Assembly: GCA_963788015.1 (NCBI GenBank)
Contig: CAWBEY010000010.1
Span: 806,001 to 870,000, forward strand
DNA length: 64,000 nucleotides
Reading direction: 5' to 3'
DNA from: JBBRHH01 sp963788015
GTDB taxonomy: Bacteria > Planctomycetota > Phycisphaerae > Tepidisphaerales > Tepidisphaeraceae
Shown: one piece after another, positions 20,801 through 31,127 of the stretch
Layout of the letters: each line of letters starts with the position of its first letter
Position numbering within the stretch: the first letter of the stretch is position 1
The notes under the pieces: model-generated
What the model saw: the letters and a program-made list of their open reading frames with translations, nothing else
Database searches by the model: none
What the model was told of the DNA's origin: nothing
Translations under genes and position numbers: made by a program

Positions 20801-21975
20801 ACGACGCCGCCAGCCCCTACACCTTCGTCATCGAAGGCACCGGCACTTCCCTCCCAATCATGCAAATCCAGGGCAAGGCCGGCCGCACCATCCCCACCGG
20901 CGACATCAAGCCCCTCACCACCGACGGCACTGATCTCGGCAGCGCCGTCATTAACACCGGCACCAACACCCAGACCTTCACCATCAACGATCTGGGCTCC
21001 GGCAATCTCACCCTCAGCGGCGCTCCCGTCTTCATCGCCGGCGACACCACCGACTTCAGCGTCTCTTCCCAGCCCAACACCACCGTCACCGCCGGCGGCC
21101 ATCGCACCTTCGACATCCAATTCGCCCCCACCACCGGCGGCGCGCACACCGCCACCGTCGCCATCGCCAGCGACGACGCCGCCAGCCCCTACACCTTCAT
21201 CATCAAAGGCACCGGCACTACCGCCCCCGCCATGGTCCTCAAAGGCAACGCCACCACCATCACCAACGGCGACGACTCCCCCGTCAGCAACGACGGCACC
21301 GACGTCGGCAGCGTCGAATGGAAAACCGGCGCCATCACCCAGGCCTTCACCATCCAGAACACCGGCACCGGCCCCCTCACCTTCACCGGCCAAACCCCCA
21401 TCACCCTCAGCGGCGACAACCCCGGCGACTTCACCGTCGTCGCCCAGCCCCACGACCCCATCGCCGCCAACGGCACCGGTACGTTCAGCATCAAGTTCAA
21501 GCCGGGCGCTGACACCCTGCGCGACGCCGTCGTCTCCATCGCCACCAACGACACCACCACCAGCCCCTACACCTTCTCCATCCAGGGCACCGGCATCGAC
21601 TCCCCGGTGGTCCAGGTGCTGGGCAACACCAAAGTCATCGCCACCGGCAACACCCCCAGCACCACAGACTTCAGCGATTTCGGCGGCATCAAAGCCAACC
21701 AGGGCACGATCGTCAAAACCTTCACGATCAAAAACGTCGGCTCCGACTTCCTCAACCTCGACGGCGACCCCGTCATCGGTGGGACCAACGCCGCCGACTT
21801 CGCCGTCACCACCTCCCCCAGCACCGACCCGCTCGACCAGGCCGAAACCACCACATTCCAGATCACCTTCACCCCCACCGCAGTCGGCGCCGAAACGGCG
21901 AACGTCACCATCAACAGCAACGACGGCAACGGCGCTTACACCTTCAACATCAAAGGCACCGGCAACGCCAACTAA
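17895..21975 (+). CDS. Large secreted/surface protein with ten Ig-like (choice-of-anchor D) repeats, frameshifted
   Basis: About 1350 residues once frames are joined. The N-terminus has a basic region (MANFLKSFTRRI) then VLEILERRQLLSAVYP, the LExRRxLSA motif common at the N-terminus of planctomycete surface proteins. Ten repeats of about 122 residues follow, each with a TDFGSxxxxxGxxxxTFTIxNxG core, a DFxV segment, a G-x-FxIxFxP segment and a closing PYTFxIxGTG, as in choice-of-anchor D / ASPM-SPD2-Hydin-like domains. Repeat 4 contains a His/Lys/Pro/Ala-rich insertion (about 19395-19540). The protein ends shortly after repeat 10 with no visible membrane anchor or PEP-CTERM. At least five frame changes occur. 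A strong terminator follows at 22004. A structural or adhesive role is likely. Confidence 0.8.
18040..21972 (+). repeat. Ten tandem repeats of about 370-390 bp in the surface-protein gene
   Basis: The TDFGS-like core of each repeat falls near 18115, 18500, 18880, 19250, 19780, 20150, 20535, 20925, 21295 and 21670. Spacing is 370-390 bp except between repeats 4 and 5 (about 530 bp), where the His/Lys/Pro-rich segment is inserted. Repeats are divergent in sequence, so the array is old. Confidence 0.8.
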
Positions 21976-22003
21976 AGTTCGTACACAACATCGCGGAAGC
22001 ACC

Positions 22004-22041
22004 AGCCTCTCCCGGTCAAGAACCTGGAGAGGCTTTATTTT
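22004..22041 (+). terminator. Rho-independent terminator after the surface-protein gene
   Basis: A perfect nine-base stem AGCCTCTCC (22004-22012) / GGAGAGGCT (22026-22034) is followed by TTATTTT. It lies about 30 bases after the stop at 21975. Confidence 0.85.
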
Positions 22042-22254
22042 CGGGCGGCCCAATCGCCTGATGCTTCTCTTCCCATGCCTCCGCCAGCGTCGCTAACACA
22101 TCCAGTCGATCGCCCTCGGCCGTGCCAGGCCTCCATGTCCTCCGCCCCGCCGCATTCTTACTTCTGAATTCATCCTTCGAACTTCCCCCGCCATTCCACC
22201 AACTCGCAACCGGCAACAACCCCCTCCTATACTCCACCTTTCAAGGAGCCCCCC

Positions 22255-23254
22255 ATGCAACTCCGTCAACTCGGCAACTCCGACCTCCACATCACCCCCA
22301 TCGTCTTTGGCGCCTGGGCCATCGGCGGCTGGATGTGGGGCGGCACCGATGAATCTGATGCCCTCGCCGCCATCCACGCCAGCCTCGACAACGGCGTCAA
22401 CACCATCGACACCGCCGCCATCTACGGCATGGGCGCCAGCGAAGAACTCGTCGGCAAAGCCATCAAAGGCAAACGCGACAAAGTCATCATCGCCACCAAG
22501 TGCGGCATGCGCTGGGACTCCGAAGAAGGCACCGATCCCTGGCCGCAAACCGACAATTCCGGCCGCCCCGTCATCATCCGCAAAAATTCCAAGCCCGACA
22601 GCATCGTCTACGAATGCGAACAAAGCCTCCAGCGCCTGGGCGTCGACACCATCGACCTCTATCAGATCCACTGGCCAGATACCTCCACTCCCGTCGAAGA
22701 TTCCATGGCCGCCATGCTCAAGCTCAAGGAGCAGGGAAAGATCCGCGCCATCGGCGTCAGCAACTACGACAAATCCTGGCTCGCCGCCGCCGCGAAAGTC
22801 GCCCCCATCGCCAGCAACCAGCCGCCCTACAGCCTCATCCAGCGCAAGATCGAAACCGACCTCGTCCCCTTCGCCCGCCAGAACAACATCGCCCTCATCG
22901 TCTATTCTCCGCTTGAACGCGGCCTTCTCGCCGGCGCTGTTCCTCCCGACCGCCAGTTCTCCGACAGGCGATCACCGCGCCACCCACAAATTCTTCTCCG
23001 TCGAAAACCGCCAGCGCATCATGTCCGCCCTCCAGCAGATCAAGCCAATCGCCGACCGCCACAACGCCAGCTTCGCCCAACTTGTCATCAACTGGACAGT
23101 CAATCAGCCCGGCATCACCGCCGCCCTCGTCGGCGCCCGCAATGCCGATCAAGCCGCCCACAACGCCCGCGCCCTCACCTTCATCCTCACCCCAGAAGAA
23201 CAGATCCAAATCCGCGCCGCCTTCACCCCCACCGCCCAACTCCTCGCCAAATAA
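22255..23254 (+). CDS. Aldo/keto reductase (frameshifted)
   Basis: About 330 residues of (beta/alpha)8 barrel. It opens MQLRQLGNSDLHITPIVFG, has the catalytic tetrad region TIDTAAIYGMGASEELVGKA (Asp, Tyr), KVIIATKCG (Lys) and LYQIHWPD (His), and the NADPH site GVSNYDKSWL followed by YSPLERGLLAG. One frame change near 22960 joins the C-terminal part with RIMSALQQIKPIADRHN and ALVGARNADQAAHNA. It reduces aldehydes or ketones with NADPH; the substrate is unknown. The ATG follows CAAGGAG at a good distance. Confidence 0.88.
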
Positions 23255-23342
23255 CCCTCGTCAGCCACCACCGCCAACGCCCGCCCCCTTCCCATTATGA
23301 TCCCAACCGCGAATCCAAAACCTCCCAACATCACCACACCCC

Positions 23343-23576
23343 ATGCACCCCCTCCTCGCCATCCTCGGCCTCCTGTTTCTCCTCCTCCGCATGAACGCGC
23401 AGCGAAAGTCCCGCCGCATCATCATGTCGGCCGGCCTCTTCACCGTCATGTCCACCATGCGGGTCTGGACCCTCCTGATCTGGGCCGGCTGGTCCCTCAC
23501 CTTCAACGCCAGTTGTCCACCTTCGGCGCTAATCGTCACGATGCCGCGTCTCATCAGGCCGAGCAACGAGAACTGA
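23343..23576 (+). CDS. Possible small membrane protein
   Basis: A 77-residue frame with two hydrophobic stretches (LLAILGLLFLLL and VWTLLIWAGWSLTF) separated by a basic loop. No ribosome binding site precedes the ATG. It fills most of a 340-base gap between the reductase and the secreted propeller protein, and nothing else was seen in that gap. It could be chance. Confidence 0.3.
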   Translation: MHPLLAILGLLFLLLRMNAQRKSRRIIMSAGLFTVMSTMRVWTLLIWAGWSLTFNASCPPSALIVTMPRLIRPSNEN

Positions 23577-23596
23577 CAGGCAACGTAAGGGGCAAT

Positions 23597-26500
23597 ATGA
23601 ACCGACTCCATTTGCTGGCCATGGCTGGATTGTTGACGCTGGTCACGGCGGCGCGGGCGGCGGAAGACAGTGCCCACGCGACTGCCGCGCCGGAGGGGGC
23701 GGGGTGGCCGTCAAATACAAGCTGCCCACCGACGGAGAATTGCCCCGAACTTATCTGGTCACCCTCGCCATTGTTGATGCGAAGAATCCCGACTGGATCG
23801 TCGGCCAATTCGTCCGCGGCGCACCACGCACCGTCACGCCCGAGAATAAGGGCGAGTTCACGGACACCTGGGACGGCCTCGACGACAACTTCATGCCAGT
23901 GCCGCCGGGCGAATATGGCCTGAAGGGCATCTACATGCCCGCGCAGAAATGGGTGGTTGACGGAGAGTTTCATGCCGTCACCCCCAGGTTCGTCATGGGA
24001 GCATCGGCCTGGATGCCTACGCCCGAACAGTGGAACAAACCCGAACCGTTCGGCGGAGATCCCTGCGGCGCCCCCCTCACCTCCGTGGCCGTCGGCGCCA
24101 ATGGGGTGGCGGTTTTCTACTACGGCTATCTCGAGAACGGCCTCAACGCGCCCATGGTCGATCTCAACAAGCCCGTGAACTACGAGCAGTTCATCCAAGC
24201 CTTTCATTCCGGCGGGGCCGCCGGCGGTCCGGCCGTGACCACCGATGGCCAAACCGTCTGGGCCTTTTGCCTCGACGGAAGCGGCCCGGCCTTCATTCAT
24301 CGCACCGACGCCAAACCCTTCGGCACCGGCGCTACCAGCCGCAAAGGTGTGCTGGGCTGCGATGGCTGGGTCACCGGCCTCACCTCCTGGCGAGATCCGG
24401 CCACCAAAAAGTCCTTCGTCTACGTCGCTCAGCGCGGGAAGATGTATCGAGCCCCAAACCGCCAATGGGCTCAGAGCGATACCGAGTTCGTCAACAAGGT
24501 AACGGTACACGCCGGCGACGATGGGAAGATCCTGGCAGCAACTCCCGTTAACTTCGCCGTTGGCGCTGGCTGTGAGCGGTGGAAAGCTCTACGCCCTGCA
24601 CAAATCAAACGACGGCGCGTTTGTCGTCAGCGCCGCCCCATTAGACGCCGGCCTCCCGCGCGGCGATTGGCAGCGCGTGTTGTCCGTGCCTGCGAGCATA
24701 AAGCCTTTCGATCTGGCCGTCGACGGACACAGCCGCATCTACGTCAGCGATCCGGCCGCCAATCATGTGTACCAGTTGGGCAACGATGGAAAAGTCGTGC
24801 TCACCTACGGCAAGCTCGATGGCCAAGTCGCCGGCGCCTACGACGCCCTCAGCCTGATGTCGCCCGGGAAAATCGCGACGTGGACCGATGCCGATGGAAA
24901 CGACCGGCTCATTATCATCGAACAAGTCGGCCCAAACCGCGCCGCCGAGTGGAGCGTCGATGGCAAGCTGCTGCGCGAATTCCTAACCCTGCAAACCAAG
25001 GCCAACAGCGGCTACGCCATCGACCCTGCCGACGTCCACCTCACGTACATCGAAGGACAAGGCAATTGGCTCACCCGGTTCAAGATGGACTTCGAAAAGC
25101 AAACCTGGACCGTCGATGCCGTCTGGCCAAACGTCGGCACCGATCCCGCCCTGCCAGGCATCGATCACCCCAAGTTTATTCGCGTGGGAGGCAAGGCCTA
25201 CCTTGCGTGCTCGCGAAGCAACAACGTCTATCGCCAGGAAGGAGATCGCTGGCTGTTGTCGGCCGGAATCATCCAGAAAGGCACGGGGGCCAAGACGGAA
25301 TATTTCATGTGGCACGACGCCAACGGAGATGGAAAAGTGCAGGAAGAGGAGTACTCCAACACGCCCATGGCCATGCCCGGACACCTCCTGCACTATCACG
25401 GTAATCAATGGCTGGATGACCTGTCGATGGTCGCCCTGAACCAGGGCGGCCAGGACGTGTGGCGGCTTGCGCCCGAAAGCTACGACGCCCACGGGAATCC
25501 GATCTTCGCCCAATGGAAAAAGGTACTGACCGACCCAATCTTTGAAGCCCGGGCGCAAAAGAACGCCGACGCAATTCACGGCGGCAATGAGCTGGCCCAA
25601 CAGTTCAGCAGCGATTGGGGAATGGCCGACGGCTCCGTGGAGAATGGCTTCTACGTTCACGCCCGCGGCGGGCCCAGCTTCAGCGCCAACGACGGTGCCC
25701 AGACCAAAATCTCCCGCTATGTCCCCGATCCTGACGGCGGCTACAAGCTCAAATGGAGGACGGGCCGCCAGGCGATGCGGCGACTGGCGGAGCGCGGCGA
25801 CATCTACGGCGCCATCCACATGCATTCGCCCATCAACGGCCTGCTCAGCATCATCGACCAGTCGCGCTGCGGTGTCCTGCTCTACACAGAGGACGGGCTC
25901 TACGTGGACACGCTCTTCCCCGACGGCCGGCGATACAACTCCACCGTCGCTGGCATCTATCCGCAAGGCGGCGAGTTCTTCGCGGGAACCATCGTTCCAG
26001 ATTCCATCAGTGGAAAGATTTACCTCGGCATGGGCAAGTACACGCCCCTGCTGTTCGAAGCTCAGGGCTGGTCACTGAAGGACAACCCGGTAAAGCCGCT
26101 CACGACGCTGCCCAAAACCATAAACATCACCGCCTCCCAGATCGCCTCACCGCCGGAGATCGCCCTGAGCGTCCGCGGCGGCCCGGGCGCGGCACGGGTG
26201 GCGCGCTTCTCGCCCGCCATAGGTGGAGCGGCCATGGACGGTTCAATGGCCGGCTGGGAATCTTGCGAGCCCGTGTCCTTTTCAGCCGACAAAGACCAAA
26301 CCGTCGAGGTGCGCTGCCTGTACGATCCAGAACATCTATACCTCCGCTGGCACGCGCGCCTCGGCGCAAAATTTCAGCCAACAGCGCTCGAACCCCTCGA
26401 TCGAATTTTTACGCACGATCGCCTCGCCGATACGTTAAGCCTCTATTTCCAGGGAGATCCCGAGGCGAAGCCGGGCGCAACGCTGGGCCGGGCCGGAGAT

Positions 26501-27502
26501 GTGCGAATTGTCTTCGGCATGTTCAAAGACGGCGACAAGCTCAGGCCGGCGGCCCTTGCGATGTACCCCAAGTGGCAGGGCGACGGCAAACCTTCCCCAC
26601 TCACCTACAAAACGCCCGTCGGAACTGCCGCCTTTGAGCATGTGGGAGCCGTCGACGGCGCAAATCTTTTCGGCGCGCTGGACGACGACGCAAAAGGCTT
26701 CGTCATCGCCGCCGCCATTCCCCGAACCGCATTGCCAAAAATCCCGCCACTGGCCGGCGGCCTCAAGACCCAGATCAACTTCTCCGCCACATTTGCAGGC
26801 CACAACAAGTTCTGGTGGGCCAACAGCGACGGCTCGGCCAGCCAGGAAACCTACGACGAACCCACCGAGGCCCGACTGTATCCCGGATCATGGGCCCCCG
26901 CGCAATTCACCGGCTTGGACGCTGGTGTGGTCGTCCGCAACTGGCTCGTCTGCGGCCCCTTCGGCGGCCCCGGCGCCGAGAATTTTAAGCCCGATCCGCA
27001 AGGACCGATGAAAGACGCCGTAAAAGCATTCGGCGAGGCCGGCCATTACCCGCCCGACAACGGCAAGGTTGACTTAAACGCCGTCTACAGCGGCGAGCAG
27101 GTTCACGGATATTGGAAAGATCCGGGGCAGGTGCGCTGGAAGCCCGCGACCATCGCCGACCTGGACACCCGGATCCTCACCGGCCCGGCCGGACAAATCT
27201 GGTACGCCGCCGCGTGGCTGCACGTCCCCGAAGACACACAATTAGACGTTGAATTTCAGGGACACGCGCAGCACTTTTACCGCTGCTTCTTAAATGGCGA
27301 CCTGATTTTCAAAGGAGAGGCCAATTCGAAAGACGAGAAATTACCCGTGGCCCGCAAGACCATGACCCTCCAGCGCGGCTGGAATCAGGTGCTGATCCGA
27401 GGCTATTGCGTAGGTTATCCCCCATTCCGCACAGGCCTGGTGCTCAGCGGGCCGGAGGCAAAACTGTGGACCGTCAAAGTCTCAGCGAAGCCGCCGGAGT
27501 GA
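23597..27502 (+). CDS. Secreted multidomain protein: FlgD-like Ig, beta-propeller, CBM9/DOMON-like domains (frameshifted)
   Basis: About 1300 residues. A signal peptide (MNRLHLLAMAGLLTLVTAARA) is followed by a FlgD-type Ig segment (FTDTWDGLDDNFMPVPPGEY). A long region of short repeated strands (FDLAVDGHSRIYVSDPAANHVYQL and similar) fits an NHL/YVTN beta-propeller. An EF-hand-like loop DANGDGKVQEEEY lies near 25318. After about 26200 a beta-sandwich with VRCLYDPEHLYLRWHAR and DTLSLYFQGD resembles family 9 carbohydrate-binding (DOMON-like) domains, and a final jelly-roll begins RNWLVCGPFGGPGAENF and ends near GWNQVLIRGY. Frame changes lie near 23700 and near 24545. It is likely extracellular and sugar-binding; enzymatic activity is not evident. 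Confidence 0.78.
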
Positions 27503-27527
27503 ACGCAGGCGAGGCGAAGTACGGCAA

Positions 27528-27710
27528 TCACGGCCGCAGCAATTCTTCCCAGCTTCCGGCGGTATGATCCACGAGACGGTCCAGAAAATGTTGAAGCTGC
27601 GAGAGCTCATCAACCTGTTCCAGGCGCGATTGGATGTTGGCATCGGGTGGCCCAAACTGGCGAGTCCCTTTCCACCGCAGCATGACGCCGAGCCGATGTT
27701 CACGCTCCAT
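27528..27710 (-). CDS. Short remnant resembling the C-terminus of Rpn/DUF4351-type proteins
   Basis: Sixty residues: a segment GTRQFGPPDANIQSRLEQV, then LSQLQHFLDRLVD and SWEELLRP. The rFGPPD...LexL..rlldh.sWeeLL pattern is the usual tail of Rpn/PD-(D/E)XK transposase-like and related planctomycete/cyanobacterial proteins. The catalytic part is absent. The start ATG lies inside the duplicated hydrolase segment, so the remnant abuts the breakpoint of that duplication exactly. Confidence 0.45.
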   Translation of the reverse strand: MEREHRLGVMLRWKGTRQFGPPDANIQSRLEQVDELSQLQHFLDRLVDHTAGSWEELLRP

Positions 27711-28011
27711 TGCCTTTCAAGTGCTTGTCGAAAAAGCCCTGAACCTTTTCATTAATCTCCGGATGGCGGGGGAAACCGTGGCCGGCGCCTTTGATGACGT
27801 CCAGCTCTACTTCGACGCCCGCCTTTTGAAGGGCGTCGCGGAGTTCTTCGCTTTGCGCCAGCGGGACCAGCGGATCTTTGTCGCCGTGGAGGATGAGGAA
27901 GGGCGGCGCGCTCTTGGACACGAAGGTGATCGGGCTGGCCAGCTTCGCCTTTTCTTTGTTGTCGGGGGCGGGGCCGCCGAGCAGTTTGCTTACGAGTGAG
28001 TTTGGCGCGTC
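27700..28011 (-). pseudogene. Truncated duplicate of the 3' end of the 30058-30975 hydrolase gene
   Basis: These 312 bases match 30058-30369 with one substitution (27841 G versus 30199 C, synonymous in the hydrolase frame) and no gaps. The copy begins exactly at the hydrolase stop codon and covers the last third of the protein, including HGDKDPLVPL (acid residue) and GAGHGFPRHPE (His). The nucleophile half is missing, so it cannot be a working hydrolase. The near identity shows a very recent event, or an assembly duplication. Confidence 0.85.
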
Positions 28012-28133
28012 CGGACTACGATTTGCGCGCGAGCGTCGAGCGATGTCCTGAGTGCGGACGGGGTTTTAGCGTCGGAGGGCCGATTGAAACGACATAGAAT
28101 CGTGTACCTTGTTCCTTCAATGAGGAGATTAAG

Positions 28134-28772
28134 GTGAAAGCGTTTCTAGCGCAGGCGATAGTTTCATTGGTTTTGTTTGCGGCATCGGCCCTGGCCAATC
28201 CCACCACACTTCCTGCACGGTTGCCGGGTGCGTTTGCGCCGCAGGGAAATCTTAAGGGTTTCACCGCGGAAGGAGAGTGGGCTTTTCAATGGCCAAAGGA
28301 TTTGGTCCCGATGACGATTAAGGGGTATGAGTTGGTGGATCAGGAGGCGGGCGTCAACACGCCGGAGGCATTGTACAAGCTTTCTCATCGCGTGCCGCTC
28401 GTGTTTCGGTCGAACGCCACACAGGTCGAAGTTTGTGTCTACTGCGATCGGCAGATCGACCGGCATGCCGGTGGCCCCATTCAAATTGTCGTTGCTGATT
28501 GGACGTATTGGTCAAGAGCGGTCTATACAGCGGTGGAATTTCATAAGCTGACTGCGGCGTGGGGCACGGTATCTTGGGTGGATGCGGTTGCGATCAAATC
28601 GCCGATATCGCTCTTCATTTTTCGTGACGAGGGTGTGCTGTACCGCGTGGTGGCTTTGGGTAAATCGAGTGATGCCTGTAAGACGTCGGCGAGCGACATT
28701 GCGGAGGCGATCTACGTCTTGAGACATCCAGATGGTTCCGCGCGCAGGGAGTCAATGAACAGGCAGATTTGA
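28134..28772 (+). CDS. Exported protein of unknown function, 212 residues
   Basis: A signal peptide (MKAFLAQAIVSLVLFAASALA) precedes a mature domain of about 190 residues with alternating strands: EGEWAFQWPKDLVPMTIKG, VPLVFRSNATQVEVCVYCDR, PIQIVVADWTYWSRAVYTAV, SPISLFIFRDEGVLYRVVAL. A CVYC pair may form a disulfide. The GTG start is supported by GAGGAG ten bases upstream. I do not recognise the family. It lies inside the segment bracketed by the 312-bp direct repeats. Confidence 0.65.
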   Translation: MKAFLAQAIVSLVLFAASALANPTTLPARLPGAFAPQGNLKGFTAEGEWAFQWPKDLVPMTIKGYELVDQEAGVNTPEALYKLSHRVPLVFRSNATQVEVCVYCDRQIDRHAGGPIQIVVADWTYWSRAVYTAVEFHKLTAAWGTVSWVDAVAIKSPISLFIFRDEGVLYRVVALGKSSDACKTSASDIAEAIYVLRHPDGSARRESMNRQI

Positions 28773-28844
28773 GCTGGCGCTAATCCTTTAGGGCCACACG
28801 ATTGGGCATTGGCGGAATGGACACCATAGGAATTTAATGCGCGG

Positions 28845-29207
28845 CTATTGCCCGCGCAACTGGCGGCGCAGGGCGTCGCGTTCGGCGGTGAGGCCGGTCA
28901 GTTGGGCACGGGCTTCGGCCAGGTCGGCTTTTACTTGCGCTAGTTCTGATTCCAGTGCCCGGACTTTGTCGTCGGTGGGCTGGGTTGTGGCGAGGATGGC
29001 GGCCTTTTCCTGGGCTTTGGCTTCGATGCGGGCTTCGTCGTTGGCGTGTTGCTGGGTGCGCTCGGCGTCGCGGGCTTTGTTGCCTTCGCGCACCTCGCCG
29101 ACGATTTTGTCCATGTCGGGGCTGGCGCTTGCGATCAAGGCCGCTCCGGCCAAGGCGCGAACTGTCAGAAGCCCTGCAAGTCCAATCCGTGTAGGTCGAC
29201 GAAGCAT
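28845..29207 (-). CDS. Exported coiled-coil protein
   Basis: About 120 residues: signal peptide (MLRRPTRIGLAGLLTVRALA...) then a highly charged helix with clear heptads, ending VRALESELAQVKADLAEARA and LTGLTAERDALRRQLRG. It would form a parallel coiled coil in the periplasm or at the surface. The start at 29207 is preferred over an upstream in-frame codon because the signal peptide begins there. It is within the segment between the two 312-bp repeats. Confidence 0.6.
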   Translation of the reverse strand: MLRRPTRIGLAGLLTVRALAGAALIASASPDMDKIVGEVREGNKARDAERTQQHANDEARIEAKAQEKAAILATTQPTDDKVRALESELAQVKADLAEARAQLTGLTAERDALRRQLRGQ

Positions 29208-29373
29208 AAAAGTGGCCCTTTCTGGCGGTGATTTAATCGCACAGCATAGCCAAATGCGCGGGATTTTCGCCGCGACCGTTGCGGGGGATCGGAATGGGAA
29301 GTGATTTTTGTACAAATCGGGGTGGGTTTAATCACAAAGAGGATGGCAGAATGTACGATAATGACGTATGATC

Positions 29374-29390
29374 GTTCATCACGGCTGAAC
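29374..29390 (+). promoter_or_regulatory. Inverted repeat, likely operator of the PhdYefM/RelE pair
   Basis: GTTCA (29374-29378) and TGAAC (29386-29390) form an inverted repeat just after a GATAAT -10-like box (29357-29362) and 18 bases before the antitoxin start. Antitoxins of this family usually bind such repeats to repress their own promoter. Confidence 0.5.
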
Positions 29391-29408
29391 ATTTCATGAA
29401 GAGGGCTC

Positions 29409-29675
29409 ATGGCAGCAAAGACATTGGACATTTCGGAAGCCAGGAAGCAACTGAGCTCGATTGACGAAAGGCTCAAGGACGAGCGGATCATCCTTGTGAC
29501 GCGACACAACAAGAAAGCTTTCGCCATCGTTAATCTCGAGTATCTGTCGGCCGTCATGGAGACTATCGAAGTTCTCTCAGATCCAGAGGCGATGCAAATG
29601 CTTGAGGAAAGCATTGCGGATATCCGCGCCGGACGCCTCCACGACCATGAGGATGTGGAGAAAGAGCTTGGCTGA
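29409..29675 (+). CDS. PhdYefM/RelB-type antitoxin
   Basis: An 88-residue protein opening MAAKTLDISEARKQLSSIDE and continuing ILVTRHNKKAFAIVNLEYLSA, the beta-alpha-beta DNA-binding fold of PhdYefM antitoxins (the residue pattern sxxxARxxLxxL...vxvtrhgkpvavlv). The acidic C-terminal helix (DIRAGRLHDHEDVEKELG) is the expected toxin-binding tail. The stop overlaps the start of the toxin (TGATG), so the pair is translated together. Confidence 0.85.
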   Translation: MAAKTLDISEARKQLSSIDERLKDERIILVTRHNKKAFAIVNLEYLSAVMETIEVLSDPEAMQMLEESIADIRAGRLHDHEDVEKELG

Positions 29676-30049
29676 TGGATCGAGTCACGATTCAATGGAC
29701 GCAGACCGCTAAGAATTGTCTGGCGAAGCTACCGCTGAAGGTGCGGCGAGGGCTGCTGGCAAAGGCCGGGGAGCTGCGCACGGCGAGCGATCCAACCCTG
29801 GCGCACAAGCCACTGACCGGGCCATTGCAGGGCTACTTTCAAATCTGCTACTCCCGCTATAGAGCGATCTACTCTGTTGAGAAAGTGACGATGGCAAGCG
29901 GGGAGGTGGTTCAACGTGTGAAGATCGTTTTTGTCGCGGCGGGCATTCGAAAAGAAGGGGACAAAAATGACATCTACAAGTTTGCGACAAAGCTGGTCAG
30001 GCTGGGGGTGATCGCGCTGCAAGAGGGCCAGACACCCCCGGAAAATTAA
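29675..30049 (+). CDS. RelE/ParE-type toxin
   Basis: A 124-residue basic protein: VTIQWTQTAKNCLAKLPLKV, KAGELRTASDPTLAHKPLTG, LQGYFQICYSRYRAIYSVEK and VVQRVKIVFVAAGIRKEGDK, the usual order of RelE/ParE strands and helices. Arg and Tyr in the SRYRAIYS strand are the likely functional residues. The C-terminal 25 residues extend beyond the usual length. The stop is nine bases before the stop of the convergent hydrolase. Confidence 0.85.
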   Translation: MDRVTIQWTQTAKNCLAKLPLKVRRGLLAKAGELRTASDPTLAHKPLTGPLQGYFQICYSRYRAIYSVEKVTMASGEVVQRVKIVFVAAGIRKEGDKNDIYKFATKLVRLGVIALQEGQTPPEN

Positions 30050-30057
30050 GACGATCC

Positions 30058-30369
30058 TCACGCTCCATTGCCTTTCAAGTGCTTGTCGAAAAAGCCCTGA
30101 ACCTTTTCATTAATCTCCGGATGGCGGGGGAAACCGTGGCCGGCGCCTTTGATGACGTCCAGCTCTACTTCGACGCCCGCCTTTTGAAGGGCGTCGCGCA
30201 GTTCTTCGCTTTGCGCCAGCGGGACCAGCGGATCTTTGTCGCCGTGGAGGATGAGGAAGGGCGGCGCGCTCTTGGACACGAAGGTGATCGGGCTGGCCAG
30301 CTTCGCCTTTTCTTTGTTGTCGGGGGCGGGGCCGCCGAGCAGTTTGCTTACGAGTGAGTTTGGCGCGTC
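30058..30369 (-). repeat. 312-bp direct repeat, copy inside the intact hydrolase gene
   Basis: This is the source copy of the segment repeated at 27700-28011. The two copies enclose 2046 bases carrying an exported protein gene, a coiled-coil gene and a toxin-antitoxin pair. Recombination between the copies would delete that segment cleanly. Confidence 0.85.
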
Positions 30370-30975
30370 GGGGCGTACCTGGTCGGTTTCACCGACTTGC
30401 GCGTTGATGGTCAGGAAGTCGGTTGGGCCGTAAAAATCGCAGACACACTGCACGCTGCTGGAAAAAGTGGGATTGCCCTCCTCGCCCTCAAGTTCTTTGT
30501 TGCCGCCGCTGGTTCCGAGCAGCGCCACGAGATGCCCGCCGGCTGAGTCGCCCCAGACGCCGATGCGGTCGGGGTCGATGTGGTACTCGTCCGCATGCGC
30601 CCGCAGCCAGCGGATGGCGGCTTTGCTGTCATGGATCTGGGCTGGAAAAATCGCCTCGTTGCTGAAGCGATAGTTGATGCTGGCCACGATGTATCCGCGC
30701 GTTGCAAGGGGGATGACCGGCACGTGCCGCTTGTCGCCGCCGGCCCAGCCGCCGCCATGGATCGCGACCACGAGCGGCAGTTTCCCCTTTGCGTCAGCTG
30801 GAACATACAGGTCGAGCATCTGTGGCCGGCCATCGGGTTTGGCGTATTCGATATCCAGGTGCGTGTCGACGCCCTCGATTGGCTTCGGGGGTGCAACGGC
30901 CGGCCTGGTTGTGGGCGCGGCTTGGGCAATCGTGGCGAAAAGGAGTAGCAGCAGGCAGGTGAGGCGTCGGGGCAT
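30058..30975 (-). CDS. Exported alpha/beta hydrolase / carboxylesterase (BD-FAE-like)
   Basis: A signal peptide (MPRRLTCLLLLLFATIAQA) and a 285-residue mature enzyme. The oxyanion motif HGGGW, the nucleophile elbow GDSAGG, the acid residue in HGDKDPLV and the His in GAGHGFPRHPE form a complete catalytic set. This set fits the esterase/lipase (HSL-like, BD-FAE) group that removes acyl or feruloyl groups from carbohydrates. Its 3' third is duplicated at 27700-28011. The frame is intact. A role in deacetylating polysaccharides is plausible given the neighbouring rhamnose and carbohydrate-binding genes. Confidence 0.88.
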   Translation of the reverse strand: MPRRLTCLLLLLFATIAQAAPTTRPAVAPPKPIEGVDTHLDIEYAKPDGRPQMLDLYVPADAKGKLPLVVAIHGGGWAGGDKRHVPVIPLATRGYIVASINYRFSNEAIFPAQIHDSKAAIRWLRAHADEYHIDPDRIGVWGDSAGGHLVALLGTSGGNKELEGEEGNPTFSSSVQCVCDFYGPTDFLTINAQVGETDQVRPDAPNSLVSKLLGGPAPDNKEKAKLASPITFVSKSAPPFLILHGDKDPLVPLAQSEELRDALQKAGVEVELDVIKGAGHGFPRHPEINEKVQGFFDKHLKGNGA

Positions 30976-31127
30976 GAAGGTTTTCCTTTTTCAGAAGCTA
31001 ACAGAGTATGTCTTGGAGCGCGAAGGGACGCAAATGGGTGGGAGGGTGCAGCTGCCTATCGCTTTGCCCTTGCCCCAGACGCCTCTTGCCTGCGAAGATG
31101 CGCGCTCGCTAAACCAAGAGGACGACT

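Noticed and set aside
20566..22053. Long open frames opposite the surface-protein repeats (about 495 codons)
   Set aside because: They arise from the strong codon bias of the GC-rich repeat gene; the translation is Gly/Asp/Val low complexity with no start signals.
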